This document shows positions 36,496 to 46,619 of a stretch of DNA of 64,000 bases, piece by piece; positions within the stretch are counted from its first letter, which is position 1, and the number at the start of each line of letters is the position of its first letter. The translations under genes were made by a program, and so were the position numbers. Location: positions 3,472,001-3,536,000 of the forward strand of contig OZ244817.1 in the NCBI GenBank assembly GCA_965220305.1, read 5' to 3'. This DNA comes from G965220305 sp965220305. GTDB lineage: Bacteria; Chloroflexota; Dehalococcoidia; Lucifugimonadales; UBA3495. The notes beneath the pieces were generated by a model. The model was given only the letters and a program-made list of their open reading frames with translations, was not told where the DNA came from and did not search any database.

Positions 36496-36834
36496 TCAAT
36501 TCTTGCTGTTGGTGAGAGCCCCGTAGGTGGCTACCACGAAGGGAACGCAGTAGGTGAGGGGAATCTTCCAGTACATGGCATTGTTCCACGCCCCGGAAAT
36601 TAGTAGGTCTCCTTGATTCAGGGCTGTCAGCGCCGTCCCCACAACCAGCGAAGCAATCAACGAGCGTTTGAGCATTGGTTTGTGGCGCAGAGCGCACCGG
36701 AAGCACTTTTGTACGGCGACAGCAGCTTCGGACTGCCCCCGCCCTCGAAAGGTGAAAGCCCTCCCGGGGACTAGCCGGCTTTGGCAATTGTTGCAGGACA
36801 AGAATGTGCCTGCCGCCTCTGGACTTGAACTCAT
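36496..36834 (-). CDS. NrtS-like membrane protein with N-terminal zinc ribbon
   Basis: 112 residues. The C-terminal 60 match the NrtS family (nitrate/nitrite transporter accessory/small transporter): KRSLIASLVVGTALTALNQG and WKIPLTYCVPFVVATYGAL form two membrane helices. The first half carries CNNCQSRLVPGRAF and KCFRCAL, two C-x2-C pairs that would bind one zinc ion. This N-terminal ribbon is not part of the NrtS domain I know. Transport of nitrate is inferred from the family name only. Confidence 0.75.
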   Translation of the reverse strand: MSSSPEAAGTFLSCNNCQSRLVPGRAFTFRGRGQSEAAVAVQKCFRCALRHKPMLKRSLIASLVVGTALTALNQGDLLISGAWNNAMYWKIPLTYCVPFVVATYGALTNSKN

Positions 36835-37480
36835 TCCCTAAATCCGGTTGCCCTGGATGTCCTTTAACGTTGCCGAATGCTATTCATCGCCACCCGTAGC
36901 CGACATAAGGGGAAGTTGACTGTCATGGTTCGGCCCTCGGCCATGCCAGGAGCTTGGCCGAGGGTGGCCTGATCGGCGAGGGCACTACAATGCAGACGTA
37001 TCCATGTCCCATGCCCGCCTTTTTAGTAGGTCTCACCCGCCCCTGGTCAGCGTATACGTATGACTATCCTAGTCCCTTATTAGTAATGAGCGGTCGGCAG
37101 GGATTAGTGGATTCTATTGGCTGGATGATTGGAGTGTCAATTGCTGTAGGGCTGTTCCCAGGGCCTTTTCATTTTCAGCAAATGTCATTCTGAGCGAAGC
37201 GAAGAATCTGAAATCCCTCATCCGGGACCTCGTCCGAGTACCGAAGAAAAGCGATGTGGGCAAGAACTTTAGATTCTTCGCTCTGCTCAGAATGACAGAA
37301 AAGTACGGGATGACCAGGTGAGACGAGAATGAAAAGGCCCTAGGGCTGTTCCAGGTTGGGAAGTAAACCACCTTGGTTAGACACCTCGCCTACAACCGGG
37401 TAGAATTGGCCCGCAGAAGAATACTTCGCAAACTTCCAGAGCGGGCTGATGGCCCAGGCTGATTGAGATAGGAGCGCCCG
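36835..37480. other. Non-coding region with R2 MITE and a hairpin
   Basis: 646 bp. Holds a hairpin CCCTCGGCCA/TGGCCGAGGG (36934-36964) and the R2 element with flanking repeats (37148-37352). No gene seen. Confidence 0.65.
37148..37352. repeat. MITE-like element, R2 family, with outer inverted repeats and flanking direct repeats
   Basis: Nested structure. Inner inverted ends TGTCATTCTGAG... at 37183-37297 (27-29 bp, nearly perfect). Outer inverted repeat AGGGCCTTTTCATT (37160-37173) / AATGAAAAGGCCCT (37328-37341). Flanking direct repeat AGGGCTGTTCC at 37148-37158 and 37342-37352, a possible 11-bp target duplication (one base gap on the left). No transposase. Confidence 0.7.
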
Positions 37481-38590
37481 ATGCAGAGTATTGAAATCGA
37501 CCGCGAAAAACGCCTTAAGGAAGAACCCCAAAAGGGACACAACCGTTGGCATCCCGACGTTCCGCCTGTGCTGGAAGTGGAAGAAGGGGAGGAGGTTGTC
37601 CTGGAAACTCGGGACGCTTCCGACAGTCAGATAAAGCCCAGCATGACCGTGGACGACCTGCATAACATGGATGCCAAGGTAGCCCATCCCCTCACGGGGC
37701 CGGTGTACGTCAAGGGGGCCAGTCCGGGGGACCTGTTGGAGATTGAGTACTTGGACATTATCGCCCAGCCCCGGGGTTGGACCCGCAACCGGCCCGGAGC
37801 AGGGTTTCTCCGGGACCTGTTTACCGAGCCTTATCTGGTCCACTGGGAAATTAGCGACGGCTGGGCGACTTCGCCTCAACTACCGGGCGTCCGAATAATC
37901 GACGGTTCGTTCATGGGCACCGCCGGCATCGCTCCCTCCCACTCCCAGTTGGCCGAATGGACCCGCCGGGAGGCTGAACTGGTCCAACGTGGCGGCGTGG
38001 CAGCCCCACCCGATCCAGAGGACGCTGTTCCGGCCTCCGGCGCCATAGCGGACCACGGCCTGCGTACCTTGCCTCCCCGGGAGAACTGCGGCAACGTCGA
38101 TGCCAAGCAGTTGACCAAGGGTTCCCGGCTGCTTATTCCCGTCAACGTGGAAGGCGGTCTGTACTCCGCCGGCGATGGGCACTTCGCCCAGGGGGACTCC
38201 GAGTGTTGCATTACCGCCATCGAAATGGGGGCCACGGCGGTAGTGCGGTTCAAGTTGCACAAGGGAGAGGCGGCGCGGCACAATATTCGCTTTCCTCGGT
38301 ACGCCCACCCTGGCTACTTCCTACCGCCGGAATGGGCCGCGCCCCGCAACTTCATTGCCACCATGGGGATGCCAATCCGAGAGGACGGGACCCAGGAAGG
38401 GGAAGACCTGACCCTCGCCGCCCGAAACGCCCTGATAAACATGATCGAGCTTCTGCAAGAGAGGGGTTGGACCAAGGAGCAGGCTTACATCATTTGCAGT
38501 GTGGCGGTGGACCTTAAAGTCAGCAACATCGTTGACCTGCCCAACGTTACGGTCTCCGCCTTCTTGCCGGAGGACATTTTCCAGGGATAA
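37481..38590 (+). CDS. Acetamidase/formamidase family protein
   Basis: 369 residues. FmdA_AmdA fold, hydrolyses short amides to acid and ammonia. Visible: KPSMTVDDLHNMDAKVAHPL, TGPVYVKGASPGDLLEIEYL, the catalytic-region IDGSFMGTAGIAPSHSQL, ENCGNVDAKQLTKGSRLLIP with VNVEGGLYSAGDGHFAQGDS and the C-terminal AYIICSVAVDLKVSNIVDLP. Length about right (400). Transcribed alone after the MITE. Substrate (formamide or other amide) unknown. Confidence 0.92.
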   Translation: MQSIEIDREKRLKEEPQKGHNRWHPDVPPVLEVEEGEEVVLETRDASDSQIKPSMTVDDLHNMDAKVAHPLTGPVYVKGASPGDLLEIEYLDIIAQPRGWTRNRPGAGFLRDLFTEPYLVHWEISDGWATSPQLPGVRIIDGSFMGTAGIAPSHSQLAEWTRREAELVQRGGVAAPPDPEDAVPASGAIADHGLRTLPPRENCGNVDAKQLTKGSRLLIPVNVEGGLYSAGDGHFAQGDSECCITAIEMGATAVVRFKLHKGEAARHNIRFPRYAHPGYFLPPEWAAPRNFIATMGMPIREDGTQEGEDLTLAARNALINMIELLQERGWTKEQAYIICSVAVDLKVSNIVDLPNVTVSAFLPEDIFQG

Positions 38591-38859
38591 GCCTCTAAGC
38601 CCGGAATGGTATAGGCTGGGCTTGTCTCCGTTTGCCGGGGCCAGCGGCGGTAACGGTGGTATTTGGAGCAGCCGGGGATTCCCAGGGTGAAATGGGGAAT
38701 AGGGAGGGCTGTGGCCTCGGATAAGTATAACCCTATAAGCCGGAAGTCCGTTGGGCCGGTCAACTTCTGGGCGCTAGAATTCAACCAGGTGGGTAGGGAG
38801 TTGTTGGGACGGCGGGTCCGCAGCCGATATGGGTTCGCCCCGACGGTTAACGGTACGGG

Positions 38860-39855
38860 TTAGATACCCAGCAACTCCTCAAGATTTTGCCACAGAATCT
38901 TGTCCTTCTCCTCGCGGGTGAGGCTTTGGAGGCTGTTGACCCACTCAACAGGCGAAGGCTCCCAGACCACGAAGGGCCAGTCGCTTCCCAGGACTACGCG
39001 GTCAGCGCCAACAGTATCCAACAGAAAGCGCAATGAGGCTTCGCTCATGGTGATACAGTCGTAGAATAACTGGCGCTGGTAAGTCCTGGGGGGCTTTTGG
39101 ATATTCACTCGGGCTTCGGGTCGGACTTGCCAGCCCCGGTCCATGCGACCCATGCCGAAGCAAGCTGGCCCTCCGCCGTGGGCAATGCATACCTTCAGGT
39201 CGGGGCAAGCGTCCAGCACCCCGCCAAAAATGAGGGTAGCGACTATCAGAGTATCCTCCAGGGGTACGCCCAGGCTGTTGGCCAGATTGTAGGCCCCGGT
39301 ACGCTCAAGCATGAGGTTATGCTGGGGTTGGGGATGATAAAAGAGAACGGCTCCCATGGACTCGGCAGCTTTGAACAGGGGCAAGAACTCCGGTTCGTCC
39401 CAGTTTTTACCGTTGACCACAGTGTCGAGTTCCGCGCCCTTCATACCCAGGGTGTTCATCGCTCGGTCCAGCTCGGCAATGGAGGCGTCCACGTCTTGAA
39501 GGGGCAGGGTAGCCATACCAGCGAATCGGTCCGGCCATTCCCGGGCAACGGTTGCGATTTCGTCATTGACTTCGCTGGCTAGCTGGACTCCCTCGGAAGA
39601 TGAAAGGTGGTAGCCAAACAGGGGGGTGTGGATGGATACCAACTGCACGTCGGTGCCCTGCTCGTCCATGTCCTTAATGCGCTCTTCAGGACTAAACCGC
39701 AGCTTGGGAGGGATGGCGATGCTCCGCTCGGGATGTACCCGCAGGGAGGTGCGCTCGGCGGAGTCGTAACTCATTCCATGCCACTGCCCGCCGGAGTCGA
39801 GGGTCCTCCAAACGGTTTGGGGCACCATGTGGGCATGAATGTCAATGCTACGCAC
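38860..39855 (-). CDS. Amidohydrolase family protein (ACMSD-like), copy 1
   Basis: 331 residues, amidohydrolase-2 family TIM barrel, as in aminocarboxymuconate-semialdehyde decarboxylase. Metal motif IDIHAHMVPQTVW at the N-terminus, FYHPQPQHNLMLERTGAYNL with a His, CIAHGGGPACFGMGRMDRGW and the C-terminal VLGSDWPFVVWEP with the Asp. Clearly related to the gene 36 bp upstream (same length), though the two are only partly similar. Likely acts on a decarboxylation or hydrolysis step; substrate unknown. Confidence 0.88.
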   Translation of the reverse strand: MRSIDIHAHMVPQTVWRTLDSGGQWHGMSYDSAERTSLRVHPERSIAIPPKLRFSPEERIKDMDEQGTDVQLVSIHTPLFGYHLSSSEGVQLASEVNDEIATVAREWPDRFAGMATLPLQDVDASIAELDRAMNTLGMKGAELDTVVNGKNWDEPEFLPLFKAAESMGAVLFYHPQPQHNLMLERTGAYNLANSLGVPLEDTLIVATLIFGGVLDACPDLKVCIAHGGGPACFGMGRMDRGWQVRPEARVNIQKPPRTYQRQLFYDCITMSEASLRFLLDTVGADRVVLGSDWPFVVWEPSPVEWVNSLQSLTREEKDKILWQNLEELLGI

Positions 39856-39891
39856 CAGATTACCTCCTCATGGGGGACAACGGCAAAATGA

Positions 39892-40887
39892 CTACAGGTC
39901 CAGCAGGCTCTCCAGGTTTTTCCAGAGGATAGCCTCTTTTTCCTCTTGGGTAATGCTCTCCAAGCTGAGAATCCAGGAGACTGGCCAGTCGAACTCCATG
40001 TCGTAGGGCCAGTCGGTCCCGAACAATACCCGGTCAACCCCGACCGAATCAATCAGGAAACGTAGGGCTGCCTCCGTATAGACTATGCAATCGTAGTAGA
40101 AGCGGCGCAGGTAGGTGCTGGGGGGCCTAGTCAGGCTTGGGTGGGCCTCGGGTCGGGTCTGCCAGCCCCGGTCCATGCGACCGATACCATAGCAGGTGTA
40201 CCCTCCCCCGTGAGACAGGCAAATTTTCAGGTCTGGACAGGCGTCCATGACGCCGCCGGAGACCAGGGTAGCGAAGGTAACGGCCCGGTCGGCCAGGTTG
40301 CCGATGGAGTTGGGGAGGTGGTACCGCCGGATTCGAGAGCTTACCAGGGTATCCCCTCCCTGGTGGAACATGATGAGGGCTCCAAGTTGCTCGGCTGCCT
40401 TCCAGAAGGGGAGAAACTCCGGCTGCTCCAAGGTGCGTCCGTTGACCTTGTCATCAATCATGGCCCCCTTGAAGCCCAGTTGCACCATTATCCGTTCCAG
40501 TTCGGCGATGGCGGCGCCCACATCCTGCATTGGCAGGGTGCCCAGGCCGGCAAAGCGGTCGGGCCAGGTCTGGGTCACTTGGTTGATCTCGTCGTTGGAG
40601 TCCCTGGAAGTTGCCACCGCCACCGGGACGTTCAACTGGTAGTTGTACAGGCCGGCGTAAGGCGACAAGACGTGAACGTCGACGCCCAGGGAGTCCATGT
40701 CCGCCAGTCGCTCTTCGGGGGTCCAACGCGACTTGGGGATTAGCATGGAGCGGCTATCGCCGACGACCAGGAATTCGCGGCCTCGGGAGTCTTGCTCCCG
40801 GCGCAGGCCGTGCCAGTCTCCCCCACTCTCGGTAGCCTGCCAATAACATTGGGGAGTTATGTGGGCGTGGATGTCAATAGTTCGCAT
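39892..40887 (-). CDS. Amidohydrolase family protein (ACMSD-like), copy 2
   Basis: 331 residues. Motifs as in the neighbour: IDIHAHITPQCYW, the HQGGDTL segment, ICLSHGGGYTCYGIGRMDRG and FGTDWPYDMEFDW. Same length and order as the gene downstream, so they arose by tandem duplication and diverged. They share an operon with the NHL protein (152 bp upstream). Confidence 0.88.
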   Translation of the reverse strand: MRTIDIHAHITPQCYWQATESGGDWHGLRREQDSRGREFLVVGDSRSMLIPKSRWTPEERLADMDSLGVDVHVLSPYAGLYNYQLNVPVAVATSRDSNDEINQVTQTWPDRFAGLGTLPMQDVGAAIAELERIMVQLGFKGAMIDDKVNGRTLEQPEFLPFWKAAEQLGALIMFHQGGDTLVSSRIRRYHLPNSIGNLADRAVTFATLVSGGVMDACPDLKICLSHGGGYTCYGIGRMDRGWQTRPEAHPSLTRPPSTYLRRFYYDCIVYTEAALRFLIDSVGVDRVLFGTDWPYDMEFDWPVSWILSLESITQEEKEAILWKNLESLLDL

Positions 40888-41039
40888 TTAGTTCTCCTGG
40901 GCGTCTGCCTTCCAGCCTTGGATAGCCGCCACAGACCCGCCGATAATGCCTACGGTCGGTCGAAAAGGAAGGCCAGGGGCAGATAGGCATCTGCCCCGAA
41001 GCTGTGATGAATAGCAATAGCAGGGCCTGCCGGTTGGAG

Positions 41040-41918
41040 TTAGCTCTGCCGGACGAACTTATCGACCCCGCCGGGGTCGCTCAGGCCCACGTAGATGTCC
41101 CCGTGGGAATCAACCCAACTTCCATGCCCCGGGCCACGACAAGGGAACCGGGACAGGACGTTGCCCTGTTGGTCCAACACGCTGACGCGGGCCGAGGAAC
41201 CGTCGACGGGCCCCTCGCTCACGTAAAGCGCGCCTTCGCTGTCGATGGAAATGTCCATGGGGCGTTGAATGTCGTTCCAGATTTCCAGGAATTCCCCGTC
41301 AAGGTCGAACAGTTGAATCCGGTGATTCTCCCGGTCGCAGACGATTATCCTTTCGTCCACCACCAGCAGGCTGTGGGGCAGGTGGAAGTGGCCTGCTTCG
41401 CTCTTTCCCGGCTGGCCCCAGGATGATTTCAACTGTCCGTCGCTGGAGAAGCGGTGTACCCGGGCGTTGCGGTAACCATCGGAGATGTAGAGGTCTCCCG
41501 AGGGTGAAGGCACCATCTCGCTGGGATAGTTGAAGGGTCCCGCAGCCCGAGGGACCAACTCACCAGGTATCTCGCAGCCGGTGTCCGAGTGGACGCCATG
41601 CCGCCCCAGCATCTGGATGGGTTTTCCGTCCAGGGTGTACATAATGCAGACGGAACTGTCCCGGTCGGTGAGATAAATGGTGTCGTCCTCAATGTAGATG
41701 CCGTGGGCGAAGGAAAAAGCGCCGTTGCCCCAGCTATCTACCAGGTTTCCGTCCCGGTCGAAAATCACGATGGGCGGCTCCTTCCGCTGGAAGGCGTAGA
41801 CCCGGTCCTGGGAGTCGGTAGCCATCGCGCTGACCATGGCGAAGGTCTCCCCGGCAGGTAGTTTGGCCCAATCTTCAATCAATGTGTAGGTGTATTTTCC
41901 CGTACCCACAGTTGTCAT
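41040..41918 (-). CDS. NHL-repeat beta-propeller protein
   Basis: 292 residues. Six-bladed NHL-type propeller; repeated strands such as FDRDGNLVDSWGNGAFSFAH, GDLYISDGYRNARVHRFSSD, RFSSDGQLKSSWGQPGKSEA and ENHRIQLFDLDGEF. No signal peptide or catalytic motif. Peptidyl-alpha-hydroxyglycine alpha-amidating-lyase-like propellers are close in fold. It leads the minus-strand set with the two amidohydrolases, so may bind their substrate or serve as a lyase. Confidence 0.82.
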   Translation of the reverse strand: MTTVGTGKYTYTLIEDWAKLPAGETFAMVSAMATDSQDRVYAFQRKEPPIVIFDRDGNLVDSWGNGAFSFAHGIYIEDDTIYLTDRDSSVCIMYTLDGKPIQMLGRHGVHSDTGCEIPGELVPRAAGPFNYPSEMVPSPSGDLYISDGYRNARVHRFSSDGQLKSSWGQPGKSEAGHFHLPHSLLVVDERIIVCDRENHRIQLFDLDGEFLEIWNDIQRPMDISIDSEGALYVSEGPVDGSSARVSVLDQQGNVLSRFPCRGPGHGSWVDSHGDIYVGLSDPGGVDKFVRQS

Positions 41919-42296
41919 CAGTAGACACCTCTCTAGTGTATTTCCACGGTTCGACCACCGGCGTCAATGCAGGTGGATAACATAACTGCGGTGCGGCAAT
42001 GATAACACCGCAAGCCTCGGTGTCAAGGAAGGCGTCTGGAGAAACGGCAGGCGCCGTCCTGCCTTACTTTCGACGGGGTTGCCCTAGAAAAAGTTAGACC
42101 CAGGACCTCTGGTTGTGCCAGGCTGAGAGCAGACTGCAGCACAAAAAGGGGCGAGGGTGTTGAATGAACAACCATCCCCACCCTTGGTCGCGACTGCGTT
42201 TTTGAGAGTTGGCTTGCCAGCCGAAAATCGCTTCCGAGATACGAGCCAAGCCATAAACCCCACTGCGTCGGCAACGTTAGGCCACTGTTCTCGTGG
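41919..42296. other. Intergenic, nothing certain
   Basis: 378 bp. A small hairpin ACACCG-N7-CGGTGT at 42005-42023. No coding frame with good composition was found. Confidence 0.5.
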
Positions 42297-42437
42297 CTAC
42301 GCTTTACCGATGCGGAACACTTTAGTGCCACACTCTGGGCATACGCCCTGTGTCGCTGGCCTGCCGTTCTTCAGTGTTACCTGCTGTGGGTTGCTGATTT
42401 CCCGCTTGCTCCGGCACTTGAAGCAGTAAGCCTCCAT
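42297..42437 (-). CDS. DUF5679 small zinc-ribbon protein
   Basis: 46 residues, found by reading the minus strand by eye: MEAYCFKCRSKREISNPQQV, then a stretch with NGRPATQGVCPECGTKVFRI and GKA. Two C-x2-C pairs (CFKC, CPEC) form a zinc ribbon. The family is small, common in Chloroflexi and other phyla, function unknown. GGAGGGGAG lies 6 bp ahead of the ATG. A long structured leader lies upstream. Confidence 0.85.
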   Translation of the reverse strand: MEAYCFKCRSKREISNPQQVTLKNGRPATQGVCPECGTKVFRIGKA

Positions 42438-42497
42438 GCTCTTCTCCCCTCCAATGTTGTGATTATTTATTAGGATTGAACACGCCAGATTGGGCCG

Positions 42498-42619
42498 AGA
42501 AAGTCGTTCCCGTTGAGTGGGGTTTGGAATGGCTTGGGGTGGCTTGCGCCGACTTTCTGGGCTTACCTGTTTGTGCCCTTGGACTTATACGTCTTGCACT
42601 ACCACCGTCCCTAGGGACG
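42498..42619 (-). other. Structured leader ahead of DUF5679
   Basis: On the minus strand a promoter-like TTGACA-17-TTATTT (42638-42666) leads to about 200 nt of leader before ATG 42437. Within it: the palindrome CGTCCCTAGGGACG (42606-42619) and an inverted repeat AGAAAGTCG / CGACTTTCT (42498-42506 and 42550-42558). I recognise no known riboswitch. Confidence 0.4.
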
Positions 42620-42637
42620 CTTACTAGCTAGTAACCA

Positions 42638-42666
42638 AAATAATCATAGCTGAAAATCTTTGTCAA
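42638..42666 (-). promoter_or_regulatory. Candidate promoter upstream of DUF5679
   Basis: Minus strand TTGACA (42661-42666), 17-bp spacer, TTATTT (42638-42643). The -10 is weak. Confidence 0.4.
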
Positions 42667-42766
42667 GGCAGTTTAGGGGCTGTTTGTCAAAAATTCGGGA
42701 ACAATGGGGCGCTGTGGCCTCCGCTGCCTTTGTCAGTTGGCAGCGGGAGGTCGCAACGAGTGGCTT

Positions 42767-43741
42767 TCAGGAACCGGAGGAAGCGGGGGCGTTCTCCGAA
42801 GGCAGGCTATTCTGGAACACTTTGACCGGTCGCCAAGAGTTGGCGGCGCGGTCGAAACTGACCAGCGCCAAGAACCTTCCATCGGCGCTGTAGGCCCGGA
42901 ACTGCTCCAAGTACCCTGCTGCTGGGCCCTGGCGTCCCACGCTGATGGGTTGCCCCTGAAATAGGCTCTTCTCTGCCGGACTGCCGACGGTGATGCTGTT
43001 CAGGTTGCGAAGGACCCGGTCCAAGGGGTGTAAATACTTGCGCCAACCGTCCTGGGTAGTCTGATTGGCCTCCTCCAATTGCTCCAGTGTCACTGAGTCG
43101 GCAGAGTCGAACCCGCCGCAGGAAGACCGGACCAAGCTGCTGACGTAACCGCCGCATCCCAGGGCTTCCCCCAAATCGTGGGCCAGCGACCGAATATAGA
43201 CCCCTTTCCCGCACTCCACTTCCAGGGTCAACATGGGAGGCGAGAAATCGGCCACGGTGATGTCGTAAATCTCTACGCTACGGGCGGCCCGCTCAACTTC
43301 AATACCCGCCCGGGCCAGCTTGTACAGCCTTTGCCCCTGCACCTTCACCGCGCTGTACATGGGAGGACGCTGTTCGACGAGACCAATGAACGACTGCAGG
43401 GCATCCTCCACCTGCTCGCGGCTCAGGGTGCCCAGTTCGCGTCGTTGGACCACCACCCCCTCGGCGTCGTAGGTGGACGTGGTAACCCCCAGTTCTACCT
43501 CGGCCCGGTAATGCTTGGCGCCCTGGACGATGTAGTCCATCAGGCGGGTGCCCTGGCCGAAACAGATGGGCAGGACTCCGTGGGCCAGCGGGTCCATGGT
43601 GCCGGCGTGCCCCACCTTCTTACGCTGCTCGGTTATTCGCTTAATGCGACGCACGGCCTCCATCGAGGTCATGTTGACCGGCTTGTAGAAATTGAGGAAA
43701 CCGTTTACCAGCGGTGGACTCTGTTTATTGGAAGAGCTCAT
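42767..43741 (-). CDS. truB: tRNA pseudouridine(55) synthase TruB
   Basis: 324 residues. Makes pseudouridine 55 in tRNA T-loops. Motifs: GFLNFYKPVNMTSMEAVRRI, KKVGHAGTMDPLAHGVLPIC (catalytic Asp in TMDPLA), RPPMYSAVKVQGQRLYKLAR and CGKGVYIRSLAHDLGEALGC. The C-terminal PUA-like part is present. Starts 3 bp after rbfA ends; last gene of the nusA-infB operon. Confidence 0.97.
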   Translation of the reverse strand: MSSSNKQSPPLVNGFLNFYKPVNMTSMEAVRRIKRITEQRKKVGHAGTMDPLAHGVLPICFGQGTRLMDYIVQGAKHYRAEVELGVTTSTYDAEGVVVQRRELGTLSREQVEDALQSFIGLVEQRPPMYSAVKVQGQRLYKLARAGIEVERAARSVEIYDITVADFSPPMLTLEVECGKGVYIRSLAHDLGEALGCGGYVSSLVRSSCGGFDSADSVTLEQLEEANQTTQDGWRKYLHPLDRVLRNLNSITVGSPAEKSLFQGQPISVGRQGPAAGYLEQFRAYSADGRFLALVSFDRAANSWRPVKVFQNSLPSENAPASSGS

Positions 43742-43744
43742 GTC

Positions 43745-44161
43745 TCATCCCTTGTAGGGAGGAAATGCCAGGGGCCCGTCGTAACCTGGAATGTCGTCCG
43801 TCAGGGGCGGCGCGCTCTCCTGGTCCCGGATCCCGTCCATGATGTTCAATAGCTGGCTGGCGTCTTCTATGGACTTGTCCAGGAAGAATTTCAAGAAGGG
43901 CACATATCGCATCGACAGCCGATCTCGCAACTCGCGGCGGAGGTAGGTGGCGGCTGATTGAATCCCGGCGAGGGCACTGTCCTGCGTTTCCGGGTCTCCC
44001 ATGACGCTGACGTATACCTGGGCGTTACGCAGGTCGCTGGAGATGCGTACCTCGGTTATGCTGACTACGGCATTCAGCCTGGGGTCTTTGATTTGACGAG
44101 AAAGCAGTTCGCTTATTTCCTGGCGGAGCAGGCCATTGATACGATCAACACGTCTGGGCAT
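43745..44161 (-). CDS. rbfA: 30S ribosome-binding factor RbfA
   Basis: 138 residues from ATG 44161 (MPRRVDRINGLLRQEISELL). RbfA assists 16S maturation and cold adaptation. Family features: VVSITEVRISSDLRNAQVYV, LRDRLSMRYVPFLKFFLDKS. An ATG five codons upstream is possible; MPRRVDR is closer to the usual start. The C-terminal extension after IEDASQLLNIMD is Pro-rich. It lies between infB and truB. Confidence 0.93.
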   Translation of the reverse strand: MPRRVDRINGLLRQEISELLSRQIKDPRLNAVVSITEVRISSDLRNAQVYVSVMGDPETQDSALAGIQSAATYLRRELRDRLSMRYVPFLKFFLDKSIEDASQLLNIMDGIRDQESAPPLTDDIPGYDGPLAFPPYKG

Positions 44162-44374
44162 AACACACCCGTCCATGAATGGATACTGTTGGAAGAAGAG
44201 GCGATGTAGCCTATTCCCTGCCTGGGTTGGCCTGCTTGGAGCATGCCGTACTTAGCCGGCAGCAAGGGGCAGTGCCCATGACTTGATTGAAGGTACCGAA
44301 AGCAGGGCTTGCTCCGTCTCGCTGAAGCTGGGCCCCTTCATGCGGGCCTATTCTTCATACATAGGACGGGCCAA

Positions 44375-46196
<1,822 letters not shown>

Positions 46197-46207
<11 letters not shown>

Positions 46208-46619
46208 TACTTTCTCCATTGGGGGTCTGGGCCCCCAGCTCTCGTTGGCAAAAGGCAAATAATAGGTCCCGGTCCTGTGGGGAAAGGGAAATGTGTAGTC
46301 CTCGTTCCAGACCCCCTCTTTGGACCCCCCGTTCCCAACATTGGAGCGAGTTGCAGAGATATGTGCCGCGGCCCGGGGCCTTGCCCGAAGGGTCGGGCTT
46401 GACCTCTCCCTGGGGTGTTCGGACAATGCGCAGCAATTCCCGCTTAGGTAGCTTGCGCCCGCAAGCTACGCAGCTACGCTGGGGTATGTGGCGGCTCCTG
46501 GGCAAGGTTGTCTCTTCGCCGGGAAGATTGGGGGATGCCTTATTAACGGCGGCCTCCGCCTCCCCGGCGGGCTCCACCGCCACGGCGCGACCGGCGGCTG
46601 CCGCCGCGGAAATCGCCAA
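46197..46619 (-). CDS. rnpM: RnpM/YlxR (DUF448) RNA-binding protein
   Basis: Up to 140 residues. The YlxR core is visible: HIPQRSCVACGRKLPKRELL, RIVRTPQGEVKPDPSGKAPG and RGTYLCNSLQCWERGVQRGG. Bacillus RnpM modulates RNase P. The first 35 residues are low-complexity (Ala/Gly) and overlap the 3' end of nusA by 77 bp, so the true start may be downstream. It overlaps infB by 11 bp at the other end, the classic nusA-ylxR-infB order. Confidence 0.85.

Noticed and set aside
36237..36515. Plus-strand 92-codon frame after lexA
   Set aside because: Composition unlike neighbours, no ribosome site, overlaps the NrtS-like gene.
42023..42331. Minus-strand 102-codon frame near DUF5679
   Set aside because: Overlaps the DUF5679 3' end in another frame and lacks motifs.
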